NCBI GenBank assembly: GCA_025267735.1
Contig: CM046301.1
Coordinates: 15,560,190 to 15,624,189 of the forward strand
Source of the DNA: Mactra quadrangularis
Taxonomy: Eukaryota; Mollusca; Bivalvia; Venerida; Mactridae
DNA: 64,000 bases
Direction: 5' to 3'
Below are positions 44,861 to 59,480 of the stretch, piece by piece. The notes beneath the pieces are model-generated. The model saw only the letters and a program-made list of their open reading frames with translations, did not search any database and was not told the origin of the DNA. Position 1 is the stretch's first letter, and each line of letters starts with the position of its first letter. Both the position numbers and the translations under genes were made by a program.

Positions 44861-47800
44861 AAGCCTCAATTTAAGCAAAACATGTGATATTATGCATCAT
44901 TTTAAAGCTGATAGTTATGAAAATGTTTTGATGAGTACATTTTGAACAGTAAATAAAGAATAAGGGCCTGGTGAGTAAACAAAACAGGCCCATTTCGAAT
45001 GTGAATTTTGTGTTCGACTGACATCCTTCTGCTGTTATTTAACACATGTTTTATTAATCATTTTATCTATCTGTTCACAAAATCAAATTTTATACAGAAC
45101 AAGCTTTAATCTGGTATATAGATGTGCGATAAACTCTATTTAATTGCGACAATTTGAACGTTAATATATCGAGTACGAAAATTCTCAGTGCGGAAGTTCG
45201 GTTCGATATTTTCATTAGAAAAGTGACAATACATGCTATTTACCGAGTCTTATTTTAAGCCACATTTAAGACAAAATATGCGATATTATGCATCATTTTA
45301 AAGCTTATACATAGAAAAAGGTTTAGACAGGTCGATTTTGAATTTTTGTAAAAGAATAACAACAAGACGAGTGTATAAAGTAGCCCTATTTTCGGACGTA
45401 CATTTTGGTTTGAGTGACATCCTTCTGCTATAAATAAATACACGTATTCTAAATTAATTTAAAAACTAAATCACAAAATCAAACTGGCAATAGAATAAGC
45501 TTTCTTTTGATGTATATATGAGTGAATAACTCGACTTAATTTGGACAAAATATATGTTTATATGTCAAGTTCGTAAATTCACCCGACCACAGATTGGTTT
45601 GATTTTTTCATTGAAATGTGCGAAAACATGCTAATTACCGAGTCTTATTGTAAGCCTTAATTTAGGCAAAACATGTCATATAATGCATCATTTTAAAGCT
45701 GATTGTTGTAAAAATGTTTTGACGGGTACATTTTGAACAGCAAATAAATAATAAGGGCCTGGTGAGTAAACAAAACAGGCCCATTTTCGAATGTGAATTT
45801 TGTGTTCGACTGACATCCTTCTGCTGTTATTTAACACATGTTTTATTAATCATTTCATCTATCTGTTCACAAAATCAAATTTTATATAGAACAAGCTTTA
45901 ATCTGGTATAAAGATGTGCGATAAACTCTATTTAATTGCGACAATTTGAACGTTAATATATCGAGTACGAAAATTCTCAGTGCGGAAGTTCGGTTCGATA
46001 TTTTCATTAGAAAAGTGACAATACATGCTATTTACCGAGTCTTATTTTAAGCCACATTTAAGACAAAATATGCGATATTATGCATCATTTTAAAGCTTAT
46101 ACATAGAAAAAGGTTTAGACAGGTCGATTTTGAATTTTTGTAAAAGAATAACAACAAGACGAGTGTATAAAGTAGCCATATTTTCGGACGTACATTTCGG
46201 TTTGAGTGACATCCTTCTGCTATAAATAAATACACGTATTCTAAATTAATTTAAAAACTAAATCACAAAATCAAACTGGCAATATAATAAGCTTTCTTTT
46301 GATGTATATATGAGTGAATAACTCGACTTAATTTGGACAAAATATATGTTTATATGTCAAGTTCGTAAATTCACCCGACCACAGATTGGTTTGATTTTTT
46401 CATTGAAATGTGCGAAAACATGCTAATTACCGAGTCTTATTGTAAGCCTTAATTTAGGCAAAACATGTCATATAATGCATCATTTTAAAGCTGATTGTTG
46501 TAAAAATGTTTTGACGGGTACATTTTGAACAGCAAATAAATAATAAGGGCCTGGTGAGTAAACAAAACAGGCCCATTTTCGAATGTGAATTTTGTGTTCG
46601 ACTGACATCCTTCTGCTGTTATTTAACACATGTTTTATTAATCATTTCATCTATCTGTTCACAAAATCAAATTTTATATAGAACAAGCTTTAATCTGGTA
46701 TAAAGATGTGCGATAAACTCTATTTAATTGCGACAATTTGAACGTTAATATATCGAGTACGAAAATTCTCAGTGCGGAAGTTCGGTTCGATATTTTCATT
46801 AGAAAAGTGACAATACATGCTATTTACCGAGTCTTATTTTAAGCCACAATTAAGACAAAATATGCGATATTATGCATCATTTTAAAGCTTATACATAGAA
46901 AAAGGTTTAGACAGGTCGATTTTGAATTTTTGAATAAGAATAACAACAAGACGAGTGTATAAAGTAGCCCTATTTTCGGACGTACATTTCGGTTTGAGTG
47001 ACATCCTTCTGCTATAAATAAATACACGTATTCTTAATTAATTTAAAAACTAAATCACAAAATCAAACTAGCAATAGAATAAGCTTTCTTTTGATGTATA
47101 AAAGAGCGAATAACTCGACTTAATTTGGACAAAATATATGTTTATATATCAAGTTCGTAAATTCACCCGACCACAGATTGGTTTGATTTTTTCATTGAAA
47201 TGTGCGAAAACATGCTAATTACCGAGTCTTATTGTAAGCCTTAATTTAGGCAAAACATGTGATATTATGCATCATTTTAAAGCTGATTGTTGTAAAAATG
47301 TTTTGACGGGTACATTTTGAACAGCAAATAAATAATAAGGGCCTGGTGAGTAAACAAAACAGGCCCATTTTCGAATGTGAATTTTGTGTTCGACTGACAT
47401 CCTTCTGCTGTTATTTAACACATGTTTTATTAATCATTTCATCTATCTGTTCACAAAATCAAATTTTATATAGAACAAGCTTTAATCTGGTATATAGATG
47501 TGCGATAAACTCTATTTAATTGCGACAAATTATACGTTAATATATCGAGTACGAAAATTCTCAGTGCGGAAGTTCGGTTCGATATTTTCATTAAAAAAGT
47601 GCCAATACATGCTATTTACCGAGTCTTATTCTAAGCCACATTTAAGACAAAATATGCGATATTATGCATCATTTTAAAGCTTATACATAGAAAAAGGTTT
47701 AGACAGGTCGATTTTGAATTTTTGTAAAAGAATAACAACAAGACGAGTGTATAAAGTAGCCCTATTTTCGGACGTACATTTTGGTTTGAGTGACATCCTT

Positions 47801-50800
47801 CTGCTATAAATAAATACACGTATTCTTAATTAATTTAAAAACTAAATCACAAAATCAAACTGGCAATAGAATAAGCTTTCTTTTGATGTATATAAGAGTG
47901 AATAACTCGACTTAATTTGGACAAAATATATGTTTATATGTCAAGTTCGTAAATTCACCCGACCACAGATTGGTTTGATTTTTTCATTGAAATGTGCGAA
48001 AACATGCTAATTACCGAGTCTTATTGTAAGCCTTAATTTAGGCAAAACATGTCATATAATGCATCATTTTAAAGCTGATTGTTGTAAAAATGTTTTGACG
48101 GGTACATTTTGAACAGCAAATAAATAATAAGGGCCTGGTGAGTAAACAAAACAGGCCCATTTTCGAATGTGAATTTTGTGTTCGACTGACATCCTTCTGC
48201 TGTTATTTAACACATGTTTTATTAATCATTTCATCTATCTGTTCACAAAATCAAATCTTATATAGAACAAGCTTTAATCTGGTATAAAGATGTGCGATAA
48301 ACTCTATTTAATTGCGACAATTTGAACGTTAATATATCGAGTACGAAAATTCTCAGTGCGGAAGTTCGGTTCGATATTTTCATTAGAAAAGTGACAATAC
48401 ATGCTATTTACCGAGTCTTATTTTAAGCCACATTTAAGACAAAATATGCGATATTATGCATCATTTTAAAGCTTATACATAGAAAAAGGTTTAGACAGGT
48501 CGATTTTGAATTTTTGTAAAAGAATAACAACAAGACGAGTGTATAAAGTAGCCATATTTTCGGACGTACATTTCGGTTTGAGTGACATCCTTCTGCTATA
48601 AATAAATACACGTATTCTAAATTAATTTAAAAACTAAATCACAAAATCAAACTGGCAATAGAATAAGCTTTCTTTTGATGTATATATGAGTGAATAACTC
48701 GACTTAATTTGGACAAAATATATGTTTATATGTCAAGTTCGTAAATTCACCCGACCACAGATTGGTTTGATTTTTTCATTGAAATGTGCGAAAACATGCT
48801 AATTACCGAGTCTTATTGTAAGCCTTAATTTAGGCAAAACATGTCATATAATGCATCATTTTAAAGCTGATTGTTGTAAAAATGTTTTGACGGGTACATT
48901 TTGAACAGCAAATAAATAATAAGGGCCTGGTGAGTAAACAAAACAGGCCCATTTTCGAATGTGAATTTTGTGTTCGACTGACATCCTTCTGCTGTTATTT
49001 AACACATGTTTTATTAATCATTTCATCTATCTGTTCACAAAATCAAATTTTATATAGAACAAGCTTTAATCTGGTATAAAGATGTGCGATAAACTCTATT
49101 TAATTGCGACAATTTGAACGTTAATATATCGAGTACGAAAATTCTCAGTGCGGAAGTTCGGTTCGATATTTTCATTAGAAAAGTGACAATACATGCTATT
49201 TACCGAGTCTTATTTTAAGCCACAATTAAGACAAAATATGCGATATTATGCATCATTTTAAAGCTTATACATAGAAAAAGGTTTAGACAGGTCGATTTTG
49301 AATTTTTGAATAAGAATAACAACAAGACGAGTGTATAAAGTAGCCCTATTTTCGGACGTACATTTCGGTTTGAGTGACATCCTTCTGCTATAAATAAATA
49401 CACGTATTCTTAATTAATTTAAAAACTAAATCACAAAATCAAACTAGCAATAGAATAAGCTTTCTTTTGATGTATATAAGAGCGAATAACTCGACTTAAT
49501 TTGGCTAAAATATATGTTTATATATCAAGTTCGTAAATTCACCCGACCACAGATTGGTTTGATTTTTTCATTGAAATGTGCGAAAACATGCTAATTACCG
49601 AGTCTTATTGTAAGCCTTAATTTAGGCAAAACATGTGATATTATGCATCATTTTAAAGCTGATTGTTGTAAAAATGTTTTGACGGGTACATTTTGAACAG
49701 CAAATAAATAATAAGGGCCTGGTGAGTAAACAAACCAGGCCCATTTTCGAATGTGAATTTTGTGTTCGACTGACATCCTTCTGCTGTTATTTAACACATG
49801 TTTTATTAATCATTTCATCTATCTGTTCACAAAATCAAATCTTATATAGAACAAGCTTTAATCTGGTATATAGATGTGCGATAAACTCTATTTAATTGCG
49901 ACAAATTATACGTTAATATATCGAGTACGAAAATTCTCAGTGCGGAAGTTCGGTTCGATATTTTCATTAAAAAAGTGCCAATACATGCTATTTACCGAGT
50001 CTTATTCTAAGCCACAATTAAGACAAAATATGCGATATTATGCATCATTTTAAAGCTTCTACATAGGAAAAGGTTTAGACAGGTCGATTTTGATTTTTTG
50101 TAAAAGAATAACAACAAGACGAGTGTATAAAGTAGCCCTATTTTCTGACGTACATTTCGGTTTGAGAGACATCCTTCTGCTATATATAAATACACGTATT
50201 CTTAATTAATTTAAAAACTAAATCGCAAAATCAAACTGGCAATAGAATAAGCTTTCTTTCGATGTATATATGAGTGAATAACTCGACTTAATTTGGACAA
50301 AATTTATGTTTATATGTCAAGTTCATAAATTCACCCGACCACAGATTGGTTTGATTTTTTCATTGAAATGTGCGAAAACATGCTAATTACCGAGACTTAT
50401 TGTAAGCCTAAATTTAGGCAAAACATGTGATATTATGCATCATTTTAAAGCTGATTGTTGTAAAAATGTTTTGACGGGTACATTTTGAACAGCAAATAAA
50501 TAATAAGGGCCTGGTGAGTGAACAAAACAGGCCCATTTTCGAATGTGAATTTTGTGTTCGATTGACATCCTTCTGCTGTTAATAAAAACATGTTTTATTA
50601 ATTATTTCACCAATGTATTCACAAAATCAAATTTTATATAGAACAAGCTTTAATCTGGTATATAGATGTGCGATAAACTCTATTTAATTGCGACAAATTT
50701 TACGTTTATATATCGAGTACGAAAATTCTCAGTGCGGAAGTTCGGTTCGATATTTTCTATAAAAAAGTGCCAATACATGCTATTTACCGAGTCTTATTCT

Positions 50801-53800
50801 AAGCCACAATAAAGACAAAATATGCGATATTATGCATCATTTTAAAGCTTATACATAGAAAAAGGTTTAGACAGGTCGATTTTGAATTTTTTTTTAAGAA
50901 TAACAACAAGACGAGTGTATAAAGTAGCCCTATTTTCGGACGTACATTTCGGTTTGAGTGACATCCTTCTGCTATAAATAAATACACGTATTCTTAATTA
51001 ATTTAAAATCTAAATCACAAAATCAAACTAGCAATAGAATAAGCTTTCTTTTGATGTATATAAGAGCGAATAACTCGACTTAATTTGGACAAAATATATG
51101 TTTATATATCAAGTTCGTAAATTCACCCGACCACAGATTGGTTTGATTTTTTCATTGAAATGTGCGAAAACATGCTAATTACCGAGTCTTATTGTAAGCC
51201 TTAATTTTGGCAAAACATGTCATATAATGCATCATTTTAAAGCTGATTGTTGTAAAAATGTTTTGACGGGTACATTTTGAACAGCAAATAAATAATAAGG
51301 GCCTGGTGAGTAAAGAAAACAGGTCCATTTTCGAATGTGAATTTTGTGTTCGACTGACATCCTTCTGCTGTTATTTAACACATGTTTTATTAATCATTTC
51401 ATCTATCTGTTCACAAAATCAAATTTTATATAGAACAAGCTTTAATCTGGTATATAGATGTGCGATAAACTCTATTTAATTGCGACAAATTATACGTTTA
51501 TATATCGAGTACGAACATTCTCAGTGCGGAAGTTCGGTTCGATATTTTCTATAGAAAAGTGCCTATACATGCTATTTACCGAGTCTTATTTTAAGCCACA
51601 ATTAATACATAATATGCAATATTATGCATCATTTTAAAGCTTATACATAGAAAAAGGTTTAGACAGGTCGATTTAGAATTTTTGTAAAAGAATAACAGCA
51701 AGACGAGTGTATAAAGTAGCCCTATTTTCGGACGTACATTTCGGTTTGAGTGACATCCTTCTGCTACAAATAAATACACGTATTATTAATTGATTTAACA
51801 AACAAATCACAAAATCAGACTGGCAATAGAATAAGCTTTCTTTTAATGTATAAATAAGTGAATAACTCGACTTAATTTGGACAAAATATATGTTTTTATG
51901 TCAAGTTCGTAAATTTACCCGACCACAGTTTGGTTTGATTTTTTCATTGAAATGTGCAAAAACGTGCTAATTACCGAGTCATATTGTAAGCCTAAATTTA
52001 GGCACAACATGTGATATTATGCATCATTTTAAAGCTGATTGTTGTAAAAATGTTTTGACGGGTACATTTTGAACAGCAAATAAATAATAAGGGCCTGGTG
52101 AGTAAACAAAACAGGCCCATTTTCGAATGTGAATTTTGTGTTCGACTGACATCCTTCTGCTGTTATTTAACACATGTTTTATTAATCATTTCATCTATCT
52201 GTTTACAAAATCAAATTTTATCTAGAACAAGCTTTAATTTGGTATATAGATGTGCGATAAACTCTTTTATATTGCGACAATTTGAACGTTAATATATCGA
52301 GTACGAAAATTCTCAGTGCGGAAGTTCGGTTCGATATTTTCATTAAAAAAGTGCCAATACATGCTATTTACCGAGTCTTATTTTTAGCCACAATTAAGAC
52401 AAAATATGCGATATTATGCACCATTTTAAAGCTTATACATAGAAAAAGGTTTAGACAGGTCGATTTAGAATTTTTGTAAAAGAATAACAGCAAGACGAGT
52501 GTATAAAGTAGCCCTATTTTCGGACGTACATTTCGGTTTGAGTGACATCCTTCTGCTATAAGTAAATACACGTATTTTTAATTCATTTAAAATTTGAATC
52601 ACAAAATCAAACTGGCAATAGAATAAGCTTTCTTTTAATGTATAAATAAGTGAATAACTCGACTTAATTTGGGCAAAATATATGTTTTTATATCAAGTTC
52701 GTAAATTTACCCGACCACAGTTTGATTTGATTTTTTCATTGAAATGTGCGAAAACATGCTAATTACCGAGTCATATTGTAAGCCTAAATTCAGGCAAAAC
52801 ATGTGATATTATGCATCATTTTAAAGATGATTGTTGTAAAAATGTTTTGACGGGTACATTTTGAACAGTAAATAAATAATAAGGGCCTATTGAGTAACCA
52901 AAGCAGGCCCATTTTCGAATGTGAATTTTGTGTTCGACTGACATCCTTCTGCTGTTATTTAACACATGTTTTATTAATCATTTCATCTATCTGTTTACAA
53001 AATCAAATTTTATCTAGAACAAGCTTTAATTTGGTATATAGATGTGCGATAAACTCTTTTATATTGCGACAATTTGAACGTTAATATATCGAGTACGAAA
53101 ATTCTCAGTGCGGAAGTTCGGTTCGATATTTTCATTAGAAAAGTGCCAATACATGCTATTTACCGAGTCTTATTTTTAGCCACAATTAAGACAAAATATG
53201 CGATATTATGCACCATTTTAAAGCTTATACATAGAAAAAGGTTTAGACAGGTCGATTTAGAATTTTTGTAAAAGAATAACAGCAAGACGAGTGTATAAAG
53301 TAGCCCTATATTCGGACGTACATTTCGGTTTGAGTGACATCCTTCTGCTATAAATAAATACACGTATTTTTAAATTATTTCAAATTTGAATCACAAAATC
53401 AAACTGGCAATAGAATAAGCTTTCTTTTAATGTATAAATGAGTGAATAACTCGACTTAATTTGGACAAAATATATGTTTTTATGTCAAGTTCGTAAATTT
53501 ACCCGACCACAGTTTGGTTTGATTTTTTCATTGAAATGTGCAAAAACGTGCTAATTACCGAGTCATATTGTAAGCCTAAATTTAGGCAAAACATGTGATA
53601 TTATGCATCATTTTAAAGCTGATTGTTGTAAAAATGTTTTGACGGGTACATTTTGAACAGCAAATAAATAATAAGGGCCTGGTGAGTAAACAAAACAGGC
53701 CCATTTTCGAATGTGAATTTTGTGTTCGACTGACATCCTTCTGCTGTTATTTAATACATGTTTTATTAATCATTTCATCTATCTGTTTACAAAATCAAAT

Positions 53801-56303
53801 TTTATATAGAACAAGCTTTAATTTGGTATATAGATGTGCGATAAACTCTATTATATTGCGACAATTTGAACGTTAATATATCGAGTACGAAAATTCTCAG
53901 TGCGGAAGTTCGGTTCGATATTTTCATTAAAAAAGTGACAATACATGCTATTTACCGAGTCTTATTTTTAGCCACAATTAAGACAAAATATGCGATATTA
54001 TGCACCATTTTAAAGCTTATACATAGAAAAAGGTTTAGACAGGTCGATTTAGAATTTTTGTAAAAGAATAACAGCAAGACGAGTGTATAAAGTAGCCCTA
54101 TTTTCGGACGTACATTTCGGTTTGAGTGACATCCTTCTGCTATAAGTAAATACACGTATTTTTAATTTATTTAAAATTTGAATCACAAAATCAAACTGGC
54201 AATAGAATAAGCTTTCTTTTAATGTATAAATGAGTGAATAACTCGACTTAATTTGGACAAAATATATGTTTTTATGTCAAGTTCGTAAATTTACCCGACC
54301 ACAGTTTGGTTTGATTTTTTCATTGAAATGTGCAAAAACGTGCTAATTACCGAGTCATATTGTAAGCCTAAATTTAGGCAAAACATGTGATATTATGCAT
54401 CATTTTAAAGCTGATTGTTGTAAAAATGTTTTGACGGGTACATTTTGAACAGCAAATAAATAATAAGGGCCTGGTGAGTAAACAAAACAGGCCCATTTTC
54501 GAATGTGAATTTTGTGTTCGACTGACATCCTTCTGCTGTTATTTAACACATGTTTTATTAATCATTTCATCTATCTGTTTACAAAATCAAATTTTATATA
54601 GAACAAGCTTTAATTTGGTATATAGATGTGCGATAAACTCTATTATATTGCGACAATTTGAACGTTAATATATCGAGTACGAAAATTCTCAGTGCGGAAG
54701 TTCGGTTCGATATTTTCATTAAAAAAGTGCCAATACATGCTATTTACCGAGTCTTATTTTTAGCCACAATTAAGACAAAATATGCGATATTATGCACCAT
54801 TTTAAAGCTTATACATAGAAAAAGGTTTAGACAGGTCGATTTAGAATTTTAGTAAAAGAATAACAGCAAGACGAGTGTATAAAGTAGCCCTATTTTCGGA
54901 CGTACATTTCGGTTTGAGTGACATCCTTCTGCTATAAGTAAATACACGTATTTTTAATTTATTTAAAATTTGAATCACAAAATCAAACTGGCAATAGAAT
55001 AAGCTTTCTTTTAATGTATAAATAAGTTAATAACTCGACTTAATTTGGGCAAAATATATGTTTTTATATCAAGTTCGTAAATTTACCCGACCACAGTTTG
55101 ATTTGATTTTTTCATTGAAATGTGCGAAAACATGCTAATTACCGAGTCATATTGTAAGCCTAAATTCAGGCAAAACATGTGATATTATGCATCATTTTAA
55201 AGATGATTGTTGTAAAAATGTTTTGACGGGTACATTTTGAACAGTAAATAAATAATAAGGGCCTATTGAGTAACCAAAGCAGGCCCATTTTCGAATGTGA
55301 ATTTTGTGTTCGACTGACATCCTTCTGCTGTTATTTAACACATGTTTTATTAATCATTTCATCTATCTGTTCACAAAATCAAATTTTATATAGAACAAGC
55401 TTTAATTTGGTGTATAGATGTGCGATAAACTCAATTTAAATGCGACAAATTATATGTATATATATCGAGTACGAAAATTCTCAGTGCGGAAGTTGGGTTC
55501 GATATTTTCAATAAAAAAGTGCGAATACGTGCTTTTTACCGAGTCTTATTTTAAGCCACAATTAAGAAAAACACGTGATAGTATGCATCATTTTAAAGCT
55601 TATACATAAAAAAAGGTTTCGACAGGTCGATTTTGAATTTTCGTAAAAGAATAACAGCAAGACGAGTGTAAAAGTAGCCCTATTTTCGGACGTACATTTC
55701 GGTTTGAGTGACATCCTTCTGCTACAAATAAATACACATATTTTAAATTAATTTACCAACCAAATCACACAATCTGACTGGCAATAGAATAAGCTTTCTT
55801 TTGGTGTATAAATGAGTGAATAACGCGTCTTCATTTGGACAAAATATATGTTTATATATCAAGTTCGTAAATTCGCCCGACCACAGTTTGGTTTGATTTT
55901 TTCATTGAAATGTGCGAAACATGCTAATTACCGAGTTTTATTTTAAGCCACAATTTAGACAAAACTTGTGATATTATGCATCATTTTAAAGCAGATTGTT
56001 TGAAAAATGTTTTGACAGGTACATTTTGAACAGTAAATAAATAATAAGGGCCTGGTGAGTGAACAAAACAGGCCCATTTTCGAATGTGAATTTTGTGTTC
56101 GATTGACATCCTTCTGCTGTTAATAAAAACATGTTTTATTAATTATTTCACCAATGTATTCACAAAATCAAATTTTATATAGAACAAGGTTTGTTTTGGT
56201 GTATAAATGTGAGATTAACTCATTTTAATTGCGACAAAATATATGTATTTAAATATATCAAGTACGAAAATTCTCAGTACGAAAGTTCGGTTCGAATTTT
56301 TCT
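44861..56303 (+). repeat. Left satellite array, ~14.5 units of 792 bp
   Basis: Landmark CCTTCTGCTGTTATTTAA (with variants) occurs about every 792 bp from 45025 to 56110, and CCTTCTGCTATAAATAAA (with variants) halfway between from 45420 to 55715. The 792-bp unit is thus a dimer of two diverged ~396-bp monomers. Each monomer shares a CATTTTAAAGCT box, an ACCGAGTCTTATT box and a GACATCCTTCTGCT box. Units at 2,376-bp distance in the left part are more alike than neighbours, which indicates a three-unit higher-order repeat. Divergence rises towards 55.4-56.3 kb. Frames of 62-67 aa recur in every unit; I treat them as by-products. Confidence 0.93.
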
Positions 56304-56545
56304 CACATTTGTATACCAAAAGAAAGCTTGTTCTATATATAATTTTATTATAGATTGAATAGATTGGTGAATTAATTTTATAAAAGATGTATTTATTAAT
56401 AGCAGAAGGATGTCGATCTGTCGAACAAAAGTTTACATTTGAAAATGGGTCTGTTTTGTCCACTCGCAGTGCCCTTATTGTTGACTTATTTTTCAAAATG
56501 TACCCGTGAAAACATTTTCCAAACAATCAGCCTGAAAATGATGAA
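56304..56545 (-). repeat. Short satellite fragment in reverse orientation
   Basis: At about 56303 the array switches strand: the sequence CAAAAGAAAGCTTGTTCTAT, then AGCAGAAGGATGTCGATCTG and AAAATGGGTCTGTTTTGTCC, is the complement of the array consensus. About one diverged half unit is present before the central region begins. This switch is the tip of a local palindrome. Confidence 0.8.
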
Positions 56546-59480
56546 ATTCTGACAGTAAGGCTTTACTGCTGTACTGCTGTACTGCCGTTACTGCTGTCTT
56601 CACATACATGCACTAATTGACACTTATTTTTTTTAAATTGAAAAATGTTCACTAGAAAACTGAGGACCTTAAAAGATTCTCCTTAAAAATCAATCACAGT
56701 GATTGTTACTTTTTGTTTTAGATACAAATGAGTACAAAGTTATTTACTTCTTGATCAAAGGTTGAAGCACATAGTGCAGAAACCTCAATCAAAAAGCAAA
56801 ACAATATTTGTACATGAAATACATTTATTTCTATGGTTGCGGGGATCCAAACAGAGTGCAAGTACCAAGTAATTACCCCGGTTATTTTTAACGGGGTAAT
56901 TGGATCTTTAGGATTGGAGATCCTTTTCTATTTATTAAGTTTAAAGCCAAATTTTGACATATTGATGTAGAAATCAAAACTATTTAGGGAAATAAACTTT
57001 AATTGTATAAACTATATATACTTATAAAGGTTTTTTAAGATTAATATTCCAGCTATTTTCATTTCTAGGGTGGAATATAATGTTAACAAAGTGTGAAAAA
57101 TCTAAAATATTGAGAATTTTAGTTCTGAAATTTGAAATTCTTATGTTTTTAATATTGTTAATGTCATTTGGTTTATATTACAATGCTTCCATTGATACTA
57201 TTATGTTTAATGACATCTTTATATGTCTCCAATCCATAAAGAGTGATTTTTTTGTAAAAATTTAAGGTTTTTAACCCTAATATGCAGTCTTTTATTGAAG
57301 GAGATGGGCAAAAAATTGTCCTTTTTGTCAAAAATATCATACTTTTCAGTATTTAGTATATGTAAGGTAGTAATTAAATAGAAGAAATAATAAAATTGGT
57401 GTTTTCCAAACCCGGAAAGTTATTCAGAATGATGTTTTTAAAGAATTTGACCCTGTTTTGTTTAATAATTTTTGGTTTTAGGTCTATGTATTTTGCTATT
57501 TAGTAAAAATCACTTGAATTTTAAACAAAACTAGTGGATAACAGTTTATATAAGAGGTTTAAATTACCTCATTGTTATAGTTTTATAGTTTATTATGTGA
57601 AAAATAGCCATTTAAATGGTATTTTCTGCATTATGGTGTTATGTATACAGATTTCATTGAAACTCTTGAGGTACTTGCACTTATATTGGGTGATATAAAT
57701 GAAATAGACTGAGAATGGGGGCTCTAGATCTTATCGGTCATTTGGCAATCAACTATATAAGTTTCTAGAGCCATATAGACTGAACTCCTGACCGCCTTGC
57801 TTGGATCTAGTAGGATCTGGATGTCAAAGGGGACATCACTGAAACCCATTGTTGCCTTTAGGAGCTCAATTTTGGCTCCAAATGGTGTAGGAGTATTTTG
57901 GAAGCTCCTGTGGCAGAATGAACCAGTCCCAATGATGGCATTCTGGTTTTTTTTTAATTTTTTTGGTTTGAGCCCTGGCCCAGAATTTAACAGCCTGCCC
58001 AGACCTGAAAATGAGTGGCATGACTCCTGCCTCTGCTTCTAAAAGATGCTGTGGGGTGGTTGGTAAGGCCCTTAGAGCAATTCTCAATGCTTAATTCTGT
58101 ATAATATTTAGTCTTTGGAGTTGGGAGGGGCTAGTTACAGAATAAATTTCAGCTCCATATTCATTTTTTGATCTTGTGAGAGATTTGTACATTAGTAATA
58201 GACTGTTTTAATCAGTATTCTAAAAAGTAAAAAGTAAATCAGTATTCAAAAAAATCCGAGCACGTTAAAAGATTCCTTGTAAAAAATCACATTGACTGGT
58301 ACCTTTAATTTTTGTAACAAAAGATTAAAAGTTACACACAATGTAGTGTACTTTTTGAATGAAATCTTCTGTACAGAGCACAAAAGACTCAATCCATAAG
58401 TACTATAGAAAAAGTTAAACAATAGTATTGTATTATTAATTGCGGGGATCCCAAAATAGTGCAAATACCAAGTAACTACCCCGGTTTATTAAACATATCC
58501 GGGGTAATTGGATCTTATGGACCGGAGAACCTGTTGATATATTAGTATACATATGTCAGTTGTTGACATATTTTTGAAAACTCTATAATATTTTCTTAAG
58601 AGTTATTCATTTTGATAATTTTTTTCAGTATTGGAACAGAAAATGAACTTTAATAGGTGTTCCAATAGATTTTTTGTTGATTTTTTAGTAAAAATATAAT
58701 GTGAAATTCTAAAACCTAAGACATTTTAGCTCTAATTTAAAAGAATTTTGTCATTAGGTATATTAATGAAGTTTTTGATATATATATTACTGTGTTTAAG
58801 ATGGTAATTTCAGGTCTTTTGTTTCTTTTACAGGTTCCTAACCCATAATTAGTTTAAGAAATTGTTGAATTAAAGGTTTTAAAGCCTTTTAATAGGCTAA
58901 ATTGTATAAAATTTGTATTAAAATAGACAAAATAATGTCTTTTTGTAGTAAAAAACATAAATTTCCACATTATATGATTAAAATATATATATTCTTGTAT
59001 AGTAGGAATTTAATAATGTAAAATAATTTTAAGATTCAACAGCTTTGTTGAATATTTGTTAAATTTATGGGTTTTAGTAACCCGGCAAGTCTGGTAATAG
59101 TGTTTTATCTGGGTAAAAAGACCCTGATAATGTATATTTAAGTAGGATTTGCATCCTAGGATATATCTAATTACAATGAAGTTAAGGCATTTTTAATTTT
59201 GCTAGTAAATAGCATTAAAATTAGAGGTTTTGGGTACCTCAGAATTGATTTTAAGTCTTTTCAGTACTTTCAAATAAGTTTAATTCGATGTTTTAACTGC
59301 ATTTTGGTGTTTTTATGCAGTGTATATGTAACTCATATGGTATTTGCACTTAATTGGGTGGAATAAATGAAATAGACTGAATTTGTGGGACCTAGATTTT
59401 GTCTTTCATTGTAGATTACTATGTAGATCTCTAGAGCCCTATAGACTGAGGTTCTAACTGCCTTGCTAGGATCACCACCA
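56546..59480 (+). repeat. Central domain: diverged ~1.6-kb tandem duplication
   Basis: Two units, about 56640-58240 and 58245-59475, share TTGCGGGGATCC, a TACCCCGG ... hairpin ... GGGGTAATTGGATCTT block (56871-56905 and 58475-58515), AATGAAATAGACTGA and a final CTAGAGCC-TATAGACTGA segment leading to GCCTTGCT-GGATC. Similarity is patchy, so the duplication is old. Frames up to 81 aa occur but none shows a domain. This is where a transposase would be expected in a complete foldback element, and I see none. Confidence 0.7.

Noticed and set aside
57797..58042. 81-aa frame in the central domain of the giant element as a transposase remnant
   Set aside because: The sequence shows no catalytic motif or zinc finger, and its composition is ordinary. 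The frame ends within the 1.6-kb repeat unit.
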